A stretch of 22,518 nucleotides of DNA from Actinomycetes bacterium (GCA_021815935.1 JAKAZH010000002.1:1-22518); one strand, 5' to 3'. Positions 8,327 through 16,573 are shown, counted from the stretch's first letter. Program-made: numbers and translations. The notes: generated from the sequence alone by a model not told the origin.

Positions 8327-8509
8327 GTGAAAAAGGGTCGGCATCGGCGTTTCGAAGAGGCACGGGTACTCAAGCGGTTGACCGAGGTGGACGTTGAGCC
8401 TTGCGCCGAGTGCGGAGCGGACCCCGACGACGAGCACGCCTCCTGGTGCCTTGCGATGGAAGACCTCGACGAGGAGGAAATCTCCGGGCCAGAAGCGACC
8501 CTCACCTAG
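8327..8509 (+). CDS. Small CxxC/HxxxC putative metal-binding protein
   Basis: This 60-residue protein starts with GTG at 8327, preceded by GGGAG eight bases upstream. It has a basic N-terminal helix-like segment (KKGRHRRFEEARVLKRL) and then CAEC at residues 26-29, with His37 and Cys41 (CxxC-x7-H-x3-C), followed by an acidic tail. The pattern fits a small zinc-binding fold, but I do not recognise the family and assign no function. It stands alone after a 157-base spacer and converges on the next gene with only 12 bases between stops. The good ribosome site and zinc-like motif make it a credible gene. Confidence 0.65.
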   Translation: MKKGRHRRFEEARVLKRLTEVDVEPCAECGADPDDEHASWCLAMEDLDEEEISGPEATLT

Positions 8510-8521
8510 CTCTGCTGCTTT

Positions 8522-9310
8522 TCAAGTTCCGGTTGCTGGCGGCGTCGCCTCGGCGCCGGCGTGCGTGGCGCGGCCAGGTGTCGAGCGGACGACGACGGTC
8601 CTCGGCCTGATTTTCGCATCGAGATACGCGGCGAGCTCAGCGAACACGTCGTCGCCGGTCATAGCTCGAAGCTCGTCTTTCATCGACTGGTACACAGCGT
8701 TTCGGCCGCCGAACGCCTCCGGTGCCTCGGTGCACCACCAGTGGAACTCGTCGCCTCCCTCCCCCCAGTGCTTGCGCTCCCACTGCGTCACCGTCGACAC
8801 GACGGACCCGTCGACAGCGTCGGTGTCCTCCCTCCTGATCGGCAGCTGCCAGCAGACGTCCGGTTTGAGCTCAAGTGCCGCCACCCCCTCGGCGATCGCA
8901 GCGAGGTGTAGCGCGCATCCCGGCCCGGCGGCGAACCCGGGCCGGTTCAAGAAGACGCAGGCGTCGTCGACGAGGCGTGTCGACCTGGTCCCGTCGCTGT
9001 CCACCTCCACGACACCGCCGCTGCGGCCCTCGTCGGCGAACTGCCAGAGAGAGCCGTCCAAGCGCGACGCCGCTTTGGTCACGCGCTCGACGTCTGCGTC
9101 GTCGGTGAAATGCGCCCCGTAGGAGCAGCAGCCCTGCTCCAGCTCGGGTGCTGCCCCAGTGAGGACTCCCTGGCAGCCCCTCCCGTAGAGGCACTCCCAT
9201 TTGGAGGACAGGAACGTGACGTCGAACATCCAGCGCCTCGCCTCGTTCGGGTCGTCGATGCTGACCCATTCGCGTACCCGGCCGGGTGTTGCCTTTCGAG
9301 TGCCGGTCAC
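8522..9310 (-). CDS. Cysteine-rich conserved hypothetical protein
   Basis: This 262-residue protein is not confidently recognised. Cysteines cluster in its first half: Cys40, Cys46, the pair Cys61-Cys62, Cys118, Cys132 (PGCALH) and Cys153 (DVCWQLP), with Cys193 in a WWC motif. Such spacing resembles the broad class of putative zinc- or iron-chelating proteins related to YkgJ/DUF3109, but that is only a resemblance. No signal peptide or membrane segment is visible, so it is probably cytoplasmic. The C-terminal tail is Ala/Thr/Pro-rich. The start is a GTG at 9310 with a weak ribosome site. It is divergent from the following lipoprotein gene. Confidence 0.75.
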   Translation of the reverse strand: MTGTRKATPGRVREWVSIDDPNEARRWMFDVTFLSSKWECLYGRGCQGVLTGAAPELEQGCCSYGAHFTDDADVERVTKAASRLDGSLWQFADEGRSGGVVEVDSDGTRSTRLVDDACVFLNRPGFAAGPGCALHLAAIAEGVAALELKPDVCWQLPIRREDTDAVDGSVVSTVTQWERKHWGEGGDEFHWWCTEAPEAFGGRNAVYQSMKDELRAMTGDDVFAELAAYLDAKIRPRTVVVRSTPGRATHAGAEATPPATGT

Positions 9311-9427
9311 CGCTTCGGAGTTCGTAGCGACCCAGGTTTGTGCACGTGCGAACGATACACGGCCCCGCAGCGCCGGCCAAGCCCCGGCTCGACCCCCGCA
9401 GCTACGGACCCTAGGATCGTCTAGACG

Positions 9428-10996
9428 ATGGGAGCGGTGGCTACGAGTCGGCGCTTGGCCGGACTACTGGCGGCTGCTGTAATCCTGGCCGGACTGCTCG
9501 GATCGTGCGGCGCATCGAGGGCGCACCCGGGTGCGTCGGCTGCGTCGGCTGCCGTTCCCGGGCAGTCGTCGGCGACAGCATCGGGTGCCTCGTCGGGTGC
9601 CTCGTCGGCGGGCACGGGAGCCGCCGTGTCGTGGACCTCGTGCAGCGGGGCCGCGGGCCCGAGCGGCTTTCAGTGCACGAACGTTGCGGTGCCACGCAAC
9701 CCTGCGAACCCGCAGGGCCCGACTATCTCGCTGGCTTTGGATCGCCGGCCGGCGTCGGGCGCCTACATCGGGGTCCTACTCGTCAACCCCGGCGGCCCGG
9801 GAGTATCCGGGGTGGACTTCCTGCCCGAGATCGTCAAGCTCTTGCCTTCCTCGATCCTCGACCACTTCGACGTGATCGGCTTCGACCCGCCGGGAGTCGC
9901 CCGCAGCGCGCCGATCGACTGTGGCACCACCTCGCAGATGCTCAACTTCATTAACGTCAACCCCGCCCCGACAAGCCCGGGTGGCCTCGCGGGCCTGCTC
10001 AGCGCCGACCGGGCGTTCGCCGTCGCGTGCCAAGCCGGCAGCGGTGGGGAGCTCGGCTATGTGAGTACCGCGGACGCAGCGATGGACATGGACTACATTC
10101 GCAAGGCGTTGGGCGTGGCGACCATCAACTACCTCGGTTTCTCCTACGGGACGTTCCTCGGGGCGACCTACGCGAACCTTTTTCCCAAACATTTACGGGC
10201 GATGGTCTTAGACGGCGCTATCAACCCCGCCCTCGGGGTCCTCGCAAGCCTCGACTATCAGTCGACGGCCTTCGAAGGCGACCTCAACTCGATGTTCGCA
10301 AGCTGCCAAGCGAACGCTACGTGCCCGTGGAGGCCGGGTGCGGACCCTCTCAAAGCATTCGAAGCGCTCGTCGTCGCGGTCACCTCCAAACCTTTGGCGG
10401 TCACAGGTTCGGCCCAGGCATTCGGGCCGGCCCAACTCCTCTACGCTACCGCCGCCGGTCTTTATTCGCAGTCGAGCTGGCCCACCCTCGAGGCGGGCCT
10501 GGCCGCTTTGACGGACGGTAATCCGTCTATCCTGCACGCCCTCTTCGACAGCTACATCGGCCTCTCCGCCGGCCACCTCGGTAACGAGCTCGAGGCTGAA
10601 ACCGCGGTGAACTGCCTCGACGCTCCCGCCCCGTCCGTGCAGGCGGTCGAGGCAGCCGCCCCCGCTGCGCAAGCCGCTGCACCCGTGTTCGGGCTCATGA
10701 ACCTTTACAGCGAGCTTGTCTGCTCGGTCTGGCCGACCTCGGCGACCTCGAAACCTGCCATCTTGCCTGCTGTCGGCGCGCCGCCCATCGTCGTGGTCGG
10801 GACCACCGGGGATCCGGCCACCCCGTACTCGGAGGCTGTCGCCCTGGCCTCCGAGCTTCGAAGCGGCGTCCTCGTCACCCGGGTCGGGGAGGGCCACACC
10901 GCGTACGCTTACAGTTCCTGCGTCAGAAGTTACGTCGACAGCTACCTTCTCGACCTGACAGTCCCCCCGGCCGGACTGCGATGCCCGTCCAACTGA
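9428..10996 (+). CDS. Lipoprotein alpha/beta hydrolase, TAP-like peptidase
   Basis: This 522-residue protein resembles the exported tripeptidyl-aminopeptidase/SlpD-E family of actinobacteria. It begins with a signal peptide and lipobox LLGSC, with Cys27 the likely lipidated residue, so it should be anchored outside the membrane. A Ser/Ala/Gly-rich linker (about 28-66) made of small repeats precedes the hydrolase fold. The fold has the oxyanion-type segment NPGGPGVSG, the DPPGVARS turn and the nucleophile elbow GFSYG (Ser239). The C-terminal TAP domain supplies Asp462 (GDPATPY) and His490 (GEGHTAY), completing the triad. Substrate is unknown; removal of N-terminal peptides is the family activity. 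It ends 21 bases before glcD. Confidence 0.9.
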   Translation: MGAVATSRRLAGLLAAAVILAGLLGSCGASRAHPGASAASAAVPGQSSATASGASSGASSAGTGAAVSWTSCSGAAGPSGFQCTNVAVPRNPANPQGPTISLALDRRPASGAYIGVLLVNPGGPGVSGVDFLPEIVKLLPSSILDHFDVIGFDPPGVARSAPIDCGTTSQMLNFINVNPAPTSPGGLAGLLSADRAFAVACQAGSGGELGYVSTADAAMDMDYIRKALGVATINYLGFSYGTFLGATYANLFPKHLRAMVLDGAINPALGVLASLDYQSTAFEGDLNSMFASCQANATCPWRPGADPLKAFEALVVAVTSKPLAVTGSAQAFGPAQLLYATAAGLYSQSSWPTLEAGLAALTDGNPSILHALFDSYIGLSAGHLGNELEAETAVNCLDAPAPSVQAVEAAAPAAQAAAPVFGLMNLYSELVCSVWPTSATSKPAILPAVGAPPIVVVGTTGDPATPYSEAVALASELRSGVLVTRVGEGHTAYAYSSCVRSYVDSYLLDLTVPPAGLRCPSN

Positions 10997-11004
10997 GGGC
11001 TAAC

Positions 11005-11016
11005 GTGACAGGTCAC
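11005..11016. promoter_or_regulatory. Palindrome at the glcD start, possible operator
   Basis: GTGACAGGTCAC has perfect GTGAC/GTCAC arms around a two-base centre and ends one base before the glcD start codon. A GntR-type regulator commonly controls glycolate or lactate oxidase genes, so a binding site here is conceivable. No regulator gene is in the window and a chance palindrome is possible. Confidence 0.25.
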
Positions 11017-11017
11017 A

Positions 11018-12451
11018 ATGACCCTCGGTGCACTCGTCGGCGACCTGCGCTTCGCGGTCGCATCCGAGCGTGTCCACACCGACGCCTTCGAGGTAGCCCT
11101 TTACGGTCGTGACGCCTCCACGTTGAGCGGTCAGGCGTCGGTCGTGTGCTTCCCGACATCGACCGAAGAGGTATCGGCCGTCGTGCGGGTGTGCCGCAAT
11201 CACGGCTGGCCGTTCGTGGCCAGGGGTTCCGGCACCGGACTGGCAGGCGGAGCGGTCCCCTCGGGCCCAAAGCCACCGGTGGTGATCGTCACGACAAAAA
11301 TGAACCGCATCCTCGAGGTTGACGCCGAAAGCCGGTTCGCCTGGGTCGAACCCGGGGTCCTCAACCTGGACCTTTCGCGTGCCGTCGCCCCGCTCGGCTT
11401 GCACTTCGCCCCCGACCCGTCGTCCCAGCAGTCGTGCTCGGTCGGTGGCAACGTCGCCAACAATTCCGGCGGCCCGCACTGCCTGCTCTACGGTGTGACC
11501 AACGCCCACATCGCTGCGCTCGAAGTGGTCCTGCCCGACGGGGAGGTGGTGCTTCTCGGGGGTCTCGACTCCGATCCCGACGGGCTTGACCTACGCGGCT
11601 GCTTCGTCGGCAGCGAAGGCACCATGGGGATAGCAACGAAGATCTGCGTCCGCCTGACCGAGACGCCGAAAGCCGTCTCGACGCTGCTCGCTGATTTTGA
11701 CGACATGGCCGACGCTGCCCGGGCGGTTACGGCGGTCATCGCCGGCGGGATCGTCCCGGCCGCTTTGGAGATGATGGACGCGACGATCGTCGAAGTCGTC
11801 GAGGCGTACGTGCATGCCGGGCTGCCGACCGACTCGGCCGCCGTTCTTCTCGTCGAGCTTGACGGCCTCGCGGGCGGCGTCGCCTGCCAGACAGAGATGG
11901 TGGCGGGGATCCTCGCCTCCAACGGGGCGCAGCAGGTGCGAGTCGCCCGCGACGACGCCGAGAGGGCCGCATGGTGGAAGGCGAGGAAGTCGGCGTTCGG
12001 GGCGGTCGCCCGGATCGCACCCAACTACTACTTGCACGACTGCGTGGTACCCCGTTCTGTGCTCGTCGACGTGCTTAGCGACGTCAACGGCATCGCAAGG
12101 GAGCTCGGCCTCGTGCTCGGCAACGTCTTCCACGCCGGCGACGGGAACCTCCACCCGCTGATCGTCTTCGACGCCCGCGAAGACGGCGTGCTCGATCGCG
12201 TTCACGAGGCAGGACGACGGATCATCGAGGTGTGCGTCCGCGCAGGCGGTTCCCTGTCGGGCGAGCACGGTATCGGCCTGGAGAAGCGCGACGCGATGCG
12301 GCTTGTGTTCGGTGCCGACGACCTCGCCGCGCAGCGTTGCCTCCGAGACGCTTTCGACCCCGACGGCCTCTGCAACCCCGACAAAGTCCTGCCATCGGGT
12401 GTCGCCGGGTGCGCCGAGATCGCGAGCATCCCGGCCGGCGCTTGGATATGA
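11018..12451 (+). CDS. glcD: Glycolate/D-lactate oxidase FAD subunit GlcD
   Basis: This 477-residue flavoprotein belongs to the FAD-linked oxidase family of GlcD and D-lactate dehydrogenases. It oxidises an alpha-hydroxy acid and passes electrons through partner subunits to the respiratory chain. The N-terminal PCMH FAD-binding domain has PFVARGSGTGLAGG (residues 65-78), then the CSVGGNVANNSGG block and GSEGTMGIATKI. The C-terminal cap shows GNVFHAGDGNLHP and SGEHGIGLEKRD, then the closing DPDGLCNPDKVLP. Length is normal. Downstream glcE and glcF complete the three-subunit oxidase. Whether the substrate is glycolate or lactate cannot be told from sequence alone. Confidence 0.94.
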   Translation: MTLGALVGDLRFAVASERVHTDAFEVALYGRDASTLSGQASVVCFPTSTEEVSAVVRVCRNHGWPFVARGSGTGLAGGAVPSGPKPPVVIVTTKMNRILEVDAESRFAWVEPGVLNLDLSRAVAPLGLHFAPDPSSQQSCSVGGNVANNSGGPHCLLYGVTNAHIAALEVVLPDGEVVLLGGLDSDPDGLDLRGCFVGSEGTMGIATKICVRLTETPKAVSTLLADFDDMADAARAVTAVIAGGIVPAALEMMDATIVEVVEAYVHAGLPTDSAAVLLVELDGLAGGVACQTEMVAGILASNGAQQVRVARDDAERAAWWKARKSAFGAVARIAPNYYLHDCVVPRSVLVDVLSDVNGIARELGLVLGNVFHAGDGNLHPLIVFDAREDGVLDRVHEAGRRIIEVCVRAGGSLSGEHGIGLEKRDAMRLVFGADDLAAQRCLRDAFDPDGLCNPDKVLPSGVAGCAEIASIPAGAWI

Positions 12452-13270
12452 GTGAGCTGGGAACGTGAAAAAGCTGCAGGCATGACGTCGGCTCTGCAGG
12501 ACTTCGCCCTGGTGGTCGGTGGTCCCGACGCGGGACCGGTCACATGCCGGGGCGGCGGAACCCAGTGGGGCCTCGGAGGTGCCGCAGACCCCGACGCCCG
12601 GGTCGTGGCGGCACCATCGGGGGTGGTGGCCCACGAACCCGGCGAAATGATCGTAAGAGTGAGGGCGTCGACGACGATCGACGAGCTTCAGGCTGCGACA
12701 CGCTCGAAGGGTCAGCTCGTCGCGATCGAGGCGGATCGTCCCGCCGAGGCCACCATCGGTGGCGTCCTGTCCTGCGGGCAGTCGGGGATCCGCCGTCTTG
12801 GACGCGGACCGATACGCGACGCTGTCCTGGAGGTGACAGCTGTCGCCGCCAGCGGACGTGTAGTGCGCGCAGGGGCGCCGCTCGTCAAGAACGTGACCGG
12901 CTTCGACTTGTGCAAGCTCCTCGTCGGGTCATACGGGACCCTGGCCTTCGTAGCCGAAGTGGTTCTGCGCTGTATCCCCGAGCCACAGACCGAGAGATGG
13001 TTCATGGCTGCAGGCGTCGATCCGTTCGACATCCGTTCCCGGCTTTACAAAACCGCTTTCGGTGCTTTGGGACGGCCACCGGACGTGGGTTTGCTTGGCA
13101 GGATACGACGTAGATGTCGCTGAGCAGGCCCGCTCGGTGCTCGGAGCTCACTTCAGCGATGTGGACGGCCCCCCACAGCCGACCGACGAGGGGACGTCTC
13201 AGATCCGAATGTCCATGGCAGCGCGCGACCTGCGACGCCTCTCGAAGCTCGCCGTGCCGGTGGAGGGTCC

Positions 13271-13342
13271 GGCTGGGGCAATGGCTGGGGCTACGGCTGG
13301 GGCTACGGCTGGGGCTACGGCTGGGGCTACGGCTGGGGCTAC
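13271..13342. repeat. 12-bp tandem repeat inside glcE
   Basis: Six copies of ggctggggctac run from 13271 to 13342; the first is degenerate (ends in aat) and the other five are exact. In frame this gives repeated Ala-Gly-Ala-Thr. The block interrupts the GlcE C-terminal domain between VPVEGP and the DGWLAEVG segment. Confidence 0.95.
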
Positions 13343-13388
13343 GGCTGACGGTTGGCTAGCCGAGGTCGGAGTGGGTGTCGTGCACTGT

Positions 13389-13460
13389 GCGACACCGGGC
13401 GTAGCGGCAGCGGTCGCCAAACTTGCGACACCGGGCGTAGCGGCAGCGGTCGCCAAACTT
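13389..13460. repeat. 36-bp direct repeat inside glcE
   Basis: Two identical 36-base units occupy 13389-13424 and 13425-13460, each encoding a Thr-Pro-Gly-Val-Ala-Ala-Ala-Val-Ala-Lys-Leu-Ala stretch. A complete in-frame duplication with no base differences indicates a recent event. Confidence 0.95.
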
Positions 13461-13469
13461 GCGGCACAC

Positions 13470-13505
13470 GCTGCCACCGCTGCTGCCACCGTTGCTGCCA
13501 CCGCG
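13470..13505. repeat. 12-bp tandem repeat, third array in glcE
   Basis: Three near-exact units of gctgccaccgNN (ending ct, tt and cg) lie at 13470-13505 and encode Ala-Ala-Thr-Ala/Val repeats. Together with the two preceding arrays this makes about 180 bases of low-complexity coding DNA in one subunit gene. Confidence 0.88.
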
Positions 13506-13672
13506 TCGCCGACCGGTATGTCGGGGACCGTCCCGTACCGAGGCGACCCGCACGGTTCGCTCCTCGAACTTCACCGGCGGATCAAGGAGAACTTTGACCC
13601 GACCGGGCGCCTGAATCCAGGAAGGAGCCCGCTCGGAATACCTTCGAAGGCGACACGACCCGGGGGAAGCAA

Positions 13673-14848
13673 ATGAAGCAAACCACGTCGCCGTTGCGAC
13701 TTCGACTCGACCCTGACGAGCTCGCCGGCTGCGTCTCATGTGGCCTTTGCCTCGCCCACTGCCCGACGTTTCGAGTTTCAGGTGAAGAAGCGAAATCTCC
13801 GCGGGGTCGCATCACCGCTATGCGATCTGCGGACGCAGGAGCACCGCTCGGCGAGGCGTTCGAGGAGATGATGCTGTCGTGTGTCATGTGCCGGGCGTGC
13901 GAGACCGCCTGCCCGTCGTCTGTACACTTCGGATCCCTCATGGAACAGACGAGGGCGGCGATCGCCACAACGACTGTTCCATGGTGGCAGAAGGTCGCGT
14001 ACGGCGTCCTTGAGCGTCCAAGGCTTCTGCATGCTCTCACTACCGCCGGCGCGATCGCGCAGAGGGTACGGCTGATACCCGGAACTGTTTCGCGGCGCCT
14101 GAGCCTCCCGAATCTGCCTGTACGTCAGCCTCCGCTCCGCTCGAGCGGCGACGACGTATGGATGTTCACCGGCTGCGTTATGGACGCGTGGCAGCGAAAC
14201 GTCCACAAGGCAGGAATTGCCGTTCTCGCCTCGATGGGTTTCGGTGTGTCTCTTCCCGGTCCGAAAGCGGCTTGCTGTGGCGCGATGCACTCCCACGCGG
14301 GCCTGGCGGGCCGAGCAGAAAGGATCGCCCTGCGCGTGATGAGCTCCTTCCCGGGTGAATCCCCGATCCTGGTCGACTCCGCCGGCTGCGGTGCGCAGCT
14401 TCGCGACTACGGTCGGATGCTGCGTAGCCGCGACGCCGAGGCATTCTCGGCGAGGGTCTACGACATCCACGAGTGGATATCAAAGCGGGCCGATCTGCTC
14501 CCGCCTCCAAAGCGGGACCTGGCTCCTCTCCGCATAGCTGTCCAGGACCCCTGCCACCTCCGCCACGCTCAACGAGCCCACATGCCCGTTCGGGAGGTCC
14601 TGGCCCCCTATGGCGAGTTGATCGAGCTCACCGACGAAGGGAGATGCTGCGGCGCGGGGGGAGCCTACAGTGTGCTCCGCCCGGCGATGGCCGGCGCGAT
14701 ACGCGACGCAAAGGTGGACGTCATCGCAGCCGCCGGGGCTGACGTCGTAGCGAGCGCCAACCCCGGCTGCTCGTTGTGGCTTTGTGCCGGTGGTGTCACG
14801 GCAAGGCATCCCATGCTTATTGTTGCCGAACGGTCCGGACTGTCATGA
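13673..14848 (+). CDS. glcF: Glycolate oxidase iron-sulfur subunit GlcF
   Basis: This 391-residue protein carries electrons from the GlcD/GlcE flavins toward the quinone pool. Two [4Fe-4S] sites are at the N terminus: CVSCGLCLAHCP (Cys20, 23, 26, 30) and CVMCRACETACP (Cys70, 73, 76, 80). Two CCG (cysteine-rich) domains follow, marked by CCGAMHSHAG and, near the end, CCGAGGAYSVLRP with NPGCSLWL. Length is normal for GlcF. The ATG at 13673 overlaps the glcE stop (ATGA) and its own stop overlaps the next start in the same way, so the genes are translationally coupled. Confidence 0.95.
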   Translation: MKQTTSPLRLRLDPDELAGCVSCGLCLAHCPTFRVSGEEAKSPRGRITAMRSADAGAPLGEAFEEMMLSCVMCRACETACPSSVHFGSLMEQTRAAIATTTVPWWQKVAYGVLERPRLLHALTTAGAIAQRVRLIPGTVSRRLSLPNLPVRQPPLRSSGDDVWMFTGCVMDAWQRNVHKAGIAVLASMGFGVSLPGPKAACCGAMHSHAGLAGRAERIALRVMSSFPGESPILVDSAGCGAQLRDYGRMLRSRDAEAFSARVYDIHEWISKRADLLPPPKRDLAPLRIAVQDPCHLRHAQRAHMPVREVLAPYGELIELTDEGRCCGAGGAYSVLRPAMAGAIRDAKVDVIAAAGADVVASANPGCSLWLCAGGVTARHPMLIVAERSGLS

Positions 14849-15051
14849 GCAGCGATCCCGCCGACATCGTGTCGCGCCTGGAGTCGATCTCCGAGGACCT
14901 CGCCGACATGGCGATCGGACGGCTTCGCAACTCCATTGAGGCCGGCGCGAAGCGTGACCTCACGGAGCGACGTATCACCCAGGCGCGACGTCAGATAGAC
15001 AGAGCAGCGTCGCTGCTCGCCGGGTTGGGCGACGACCACTCGGATACCTGA
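14845..15051 (+). CDS. Small conserved-looking protein, end of the glc operon
   Basis: This 68-residue protein begins at ATG 14845, overlapping the glcF stop by four bases (ATGA), which strongly supports translation. It is predicted to be helical and charged: MSSDPADIVSRLESISEDLA, then MAIGRLRNSIEAGAK and a final RQIDRAASLLAGL, with heptad-like hydrophobic spacing that could form a short helical hairpin or coiled coil. I do not recognise a family. Its location suggests a role linked to the oxidase or simple co-expression. The open frame extends upstream into glcF but those residues look like a shadow. Confidence 0.75.
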   Translation: MSSDPADIVSRLESISEDLADMAIGRLRNSIEAGAKRDLTERRITQARRQIDRAASLLAGLGDDHSDT

Positions 15052-15157
15052 TTGAAGTCGCTTGTATCCCTAATCGAAATCAGGACGTCGGTGTCCAAAC
15101 AGGAAACGGGCCGCCTCTCGGAGCGTCACGACTTGAGCAAGTGCGAGACGCGCCCGA

Positions 15158-16510
15158 ATGACTTTCGCGATGTCACTTACCGACGATACTTCTCACGGCA
15201 GCCTGGGAATCGGCCTTCACGGCAACGTGGGTAACGGGGGTAACGGGGGTAACGGGGGTAACGGGGGTAACGGGGGTAACGGGGGTAACGACGGGGCTAG
15301 CGGGTCAGGTGCACCCCTTCTCGACTTCCTCGCCGCATTCAACGTCTCGACGAGGGTGCCTGAAGCGCCGACCAAGGCAGGGCGTTCGCCGGGCGGTGAC
15401 TCGGACCTGCGCCGTCGAGGCTTTGGCAACCCAGCCTCCGCCTCCGATGACTTCGATGACTTCGATGAATTCAGTGACTTCGACGACTTCGACAACGCTG
15501 CAGCTGATGACAGGAACGTCGATACCGGGACCGCGGATGACAGGGCCGGCGTGCCTGTAGCCACAGGCGGGCTATCCCCCAAGAGCACCGGGGAGGTTCC
15601 GGCGTGGCGGGCAGCGGACCGGGAAAACCCGAGAGGCCTAGAGGGCAACAAAGCGTCGGACGGCGATCGATGGACTCCTGACGGCGGCGGGGCTGCGCCG
15701 TACAACTTCCAAACCGCGACGCCGGGCGGCCCGGGCGCGTACGCTGCTCGACCGCCAGCATCCAAGGCAAAGCTGGCGGCGGCGATGGCAGCGACCCTGG
15801 CGGTCGTTGCCGGGGGACTCTATACGTTCCAAGCGACGCGACCGAAAGTCCGCCCGACCCTCTCCGGTCTGAGCGCTGCGCAGATCCTGCAGACAAGCGT
15901 AGCGGCAGCGATACGTTCCGGCTCGACCCACATCTTCGAAGCCGACAGTCGCGGTTCGCTATCGGCGCACGCTATCGGCGACGTGTCCGTCGCCGGTGGA
16001 AGCGCCGAAACCTCCATCGGGTCGACTTCGCTTCAAATGCTGTCTGCGAACGGCCAGCTCTACATGCTGGGAAACGACGCGAGCCTTCGCTCCTTCGGTT
16101 TCCCATCGACCAGCGCTGCGCGCTATTCCGGTCTTTGGATTGCAGTCCCCCACACGAGCCTCCCCATACAAGCGGCGATCCAGGAGCTTCAGCTCACCAC
16201 GCTCGTGGACGGCCTCATAGACCTGGGCGGCCCCCTCGGAGTCGTAAAATCTCCCGCGCCCGGCGAGATAGCGCTCATTGGGGCGATCCCCGAGAACACA
16301 TTCAACAACGGGTCTGGTGCCGGGGACCGCGCCACACTCACCATTTCGACGACCTACCCGTTTCTGCCGCTGTCGTTGTCCTACGGGGACACCCGGAACG
16401 GCTCTACCGTGGACACGTTCAGCAGCTGGGGCGAAAAGGTGACGGTCACCGCGCCGCCGAACGCACAGAAGTTGCAAGCGACCCCGGCGACTCCGAGCCT
16501 TCCAGCGTAG
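15158..16510 (+). CDS. Membrane-anchored repeat-rich hypothetical protein
   Basis: This protein of up to 450 residues is not recognised. It has a Gly-Asn repeat at residues about 22-45, an Asp/Phe-rich acidic patch (DDFDDFDEF, about 97-113), a long disordered stretch to about 200, then a single hydrophobic helix (about 205-222) after basic residues, and a soluble domain of some 220 residues outside. That domain has a beta-rich appearance with Ser/Thr-rich strands and loosely recalls LppX/LprG-type lipid-binding domains, but there is no lipobox, so this is a guess. The start is ATG 15158 or ATG 15170; neither has a clear ribosome site. Orientation implies a disordered cytoplasmic N terminus and exported C terminus. 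Confidence 0.75.
   Translation: MTFAMSLTDDTSHGSLGIGLHGNVGNGGNGGNGGNGGNGGNGGNDGASGSGAPLLDFLAAFNVSTRVPEAPTKAGRSPGGDSDLRRRGFGNPASASDDFDDFDEFSDFDDFDNAAADDRNVDTGTADDRAGVPVATGGLSPKSTGEVPAWRAADRENPRGLEGNKASDGDRWTPDGGGAAPYNFQTATPGGPGAYAARPPASKAKLAAAMAATLAVVAGGLYTFQATRPKVRPTLSGLSAAQILQTSVAAAIRSGSTHIFEADSRGSLSAHAIGDVSVAGGSAETSIGSTSLQMLSANGQLYMLGNDASLRSFGFPSTSAARYSGLWIAVPHTSLPIQAAIQELQLTTLVDGLIDLGGPLGVVKSPAPGEIALIGAIPENTFNNGSGAGDRATLTISTTYPFLPLSLSYGDTRNGSTVDTFSSWGEKVTVTAPPNAQKLQATPATPSLPA
15224..15286. repeat. 9-bp tandem repeat (Gly-Asn) in the hypothetical gene
   Basis: One degenerate and six exact copies of aacgggggt fill 15224-15286, encoding Asn-Gly-Gly repeats. A further related unit follows at 15287. 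A second, looser 9-base pattern (gatgacttc-like) occurs at about 15446-15493 and encodes the Asp-Asp-Phe patch. Confidence 0.95.
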
Positions 16511-16527
16511 GACCGTACACCGCGGGC

Positions 16528-16569
16528 GCTGCAGGCTCAACGCTGCAGGCTCAACGCTGCAGGCTCAAC
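16528..16569. repeat. 14-bp tandem repeat, three copies
   Basis: Three exact copies of gctgcaggctcaac lie at 16528-16541, 16542-16555 and 16556-16569, directly left of palindromic element B. The unit length is not a multiple of three, in keeping with its non-coding location. Confidence 0.95.
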
Positions 16570-16573
16570 GCGA

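Larger units (their letters stand above)
12452..13676 (+). pseudogene. glcE: GlcE subunit, frameshifted
   Basis: This is the second FAD-binding subunit of the glycolate oxidase. The N-terminal part (GTG 12452, or ATG 12482) has CRGGGTQWGLGG, ATIGGVLSCGQSGIRRLGRGP and VKNVTGFDLCKLLVGSYGTL, all typical of GlcE. That frame ends at 13123 with a meaningless tail. Similarity resumes in another frame as VLWDGHRTWVCLAGYDVDV and runs to 13676, ending GRLNPGR as the family does. Removing one A from AAAA at 13049-13052 joins the halves as RLYKPLSVLWDG, so the cause is a one-base insertion, a sequencing error or, less likely, programmed slippage. The C-terminal half also has long Ala/Gly/Thr repeat insertions. 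The stop overlaps glcF by four bases. Confidence 0.85.

Noticed and set aside
13062..13676. Separate gene in the second half of glcE
   Set aside because: Its start continues the GlcE family sequence exactly where the first frame loses it, and it has no ribosome site; it is the frameshifted C-terminal half.
15052..15234. 60-codon open frame after the glc operon
   Set aside because: No ribosome site, no family-like sequence, and it overlaps the next gene's start region.
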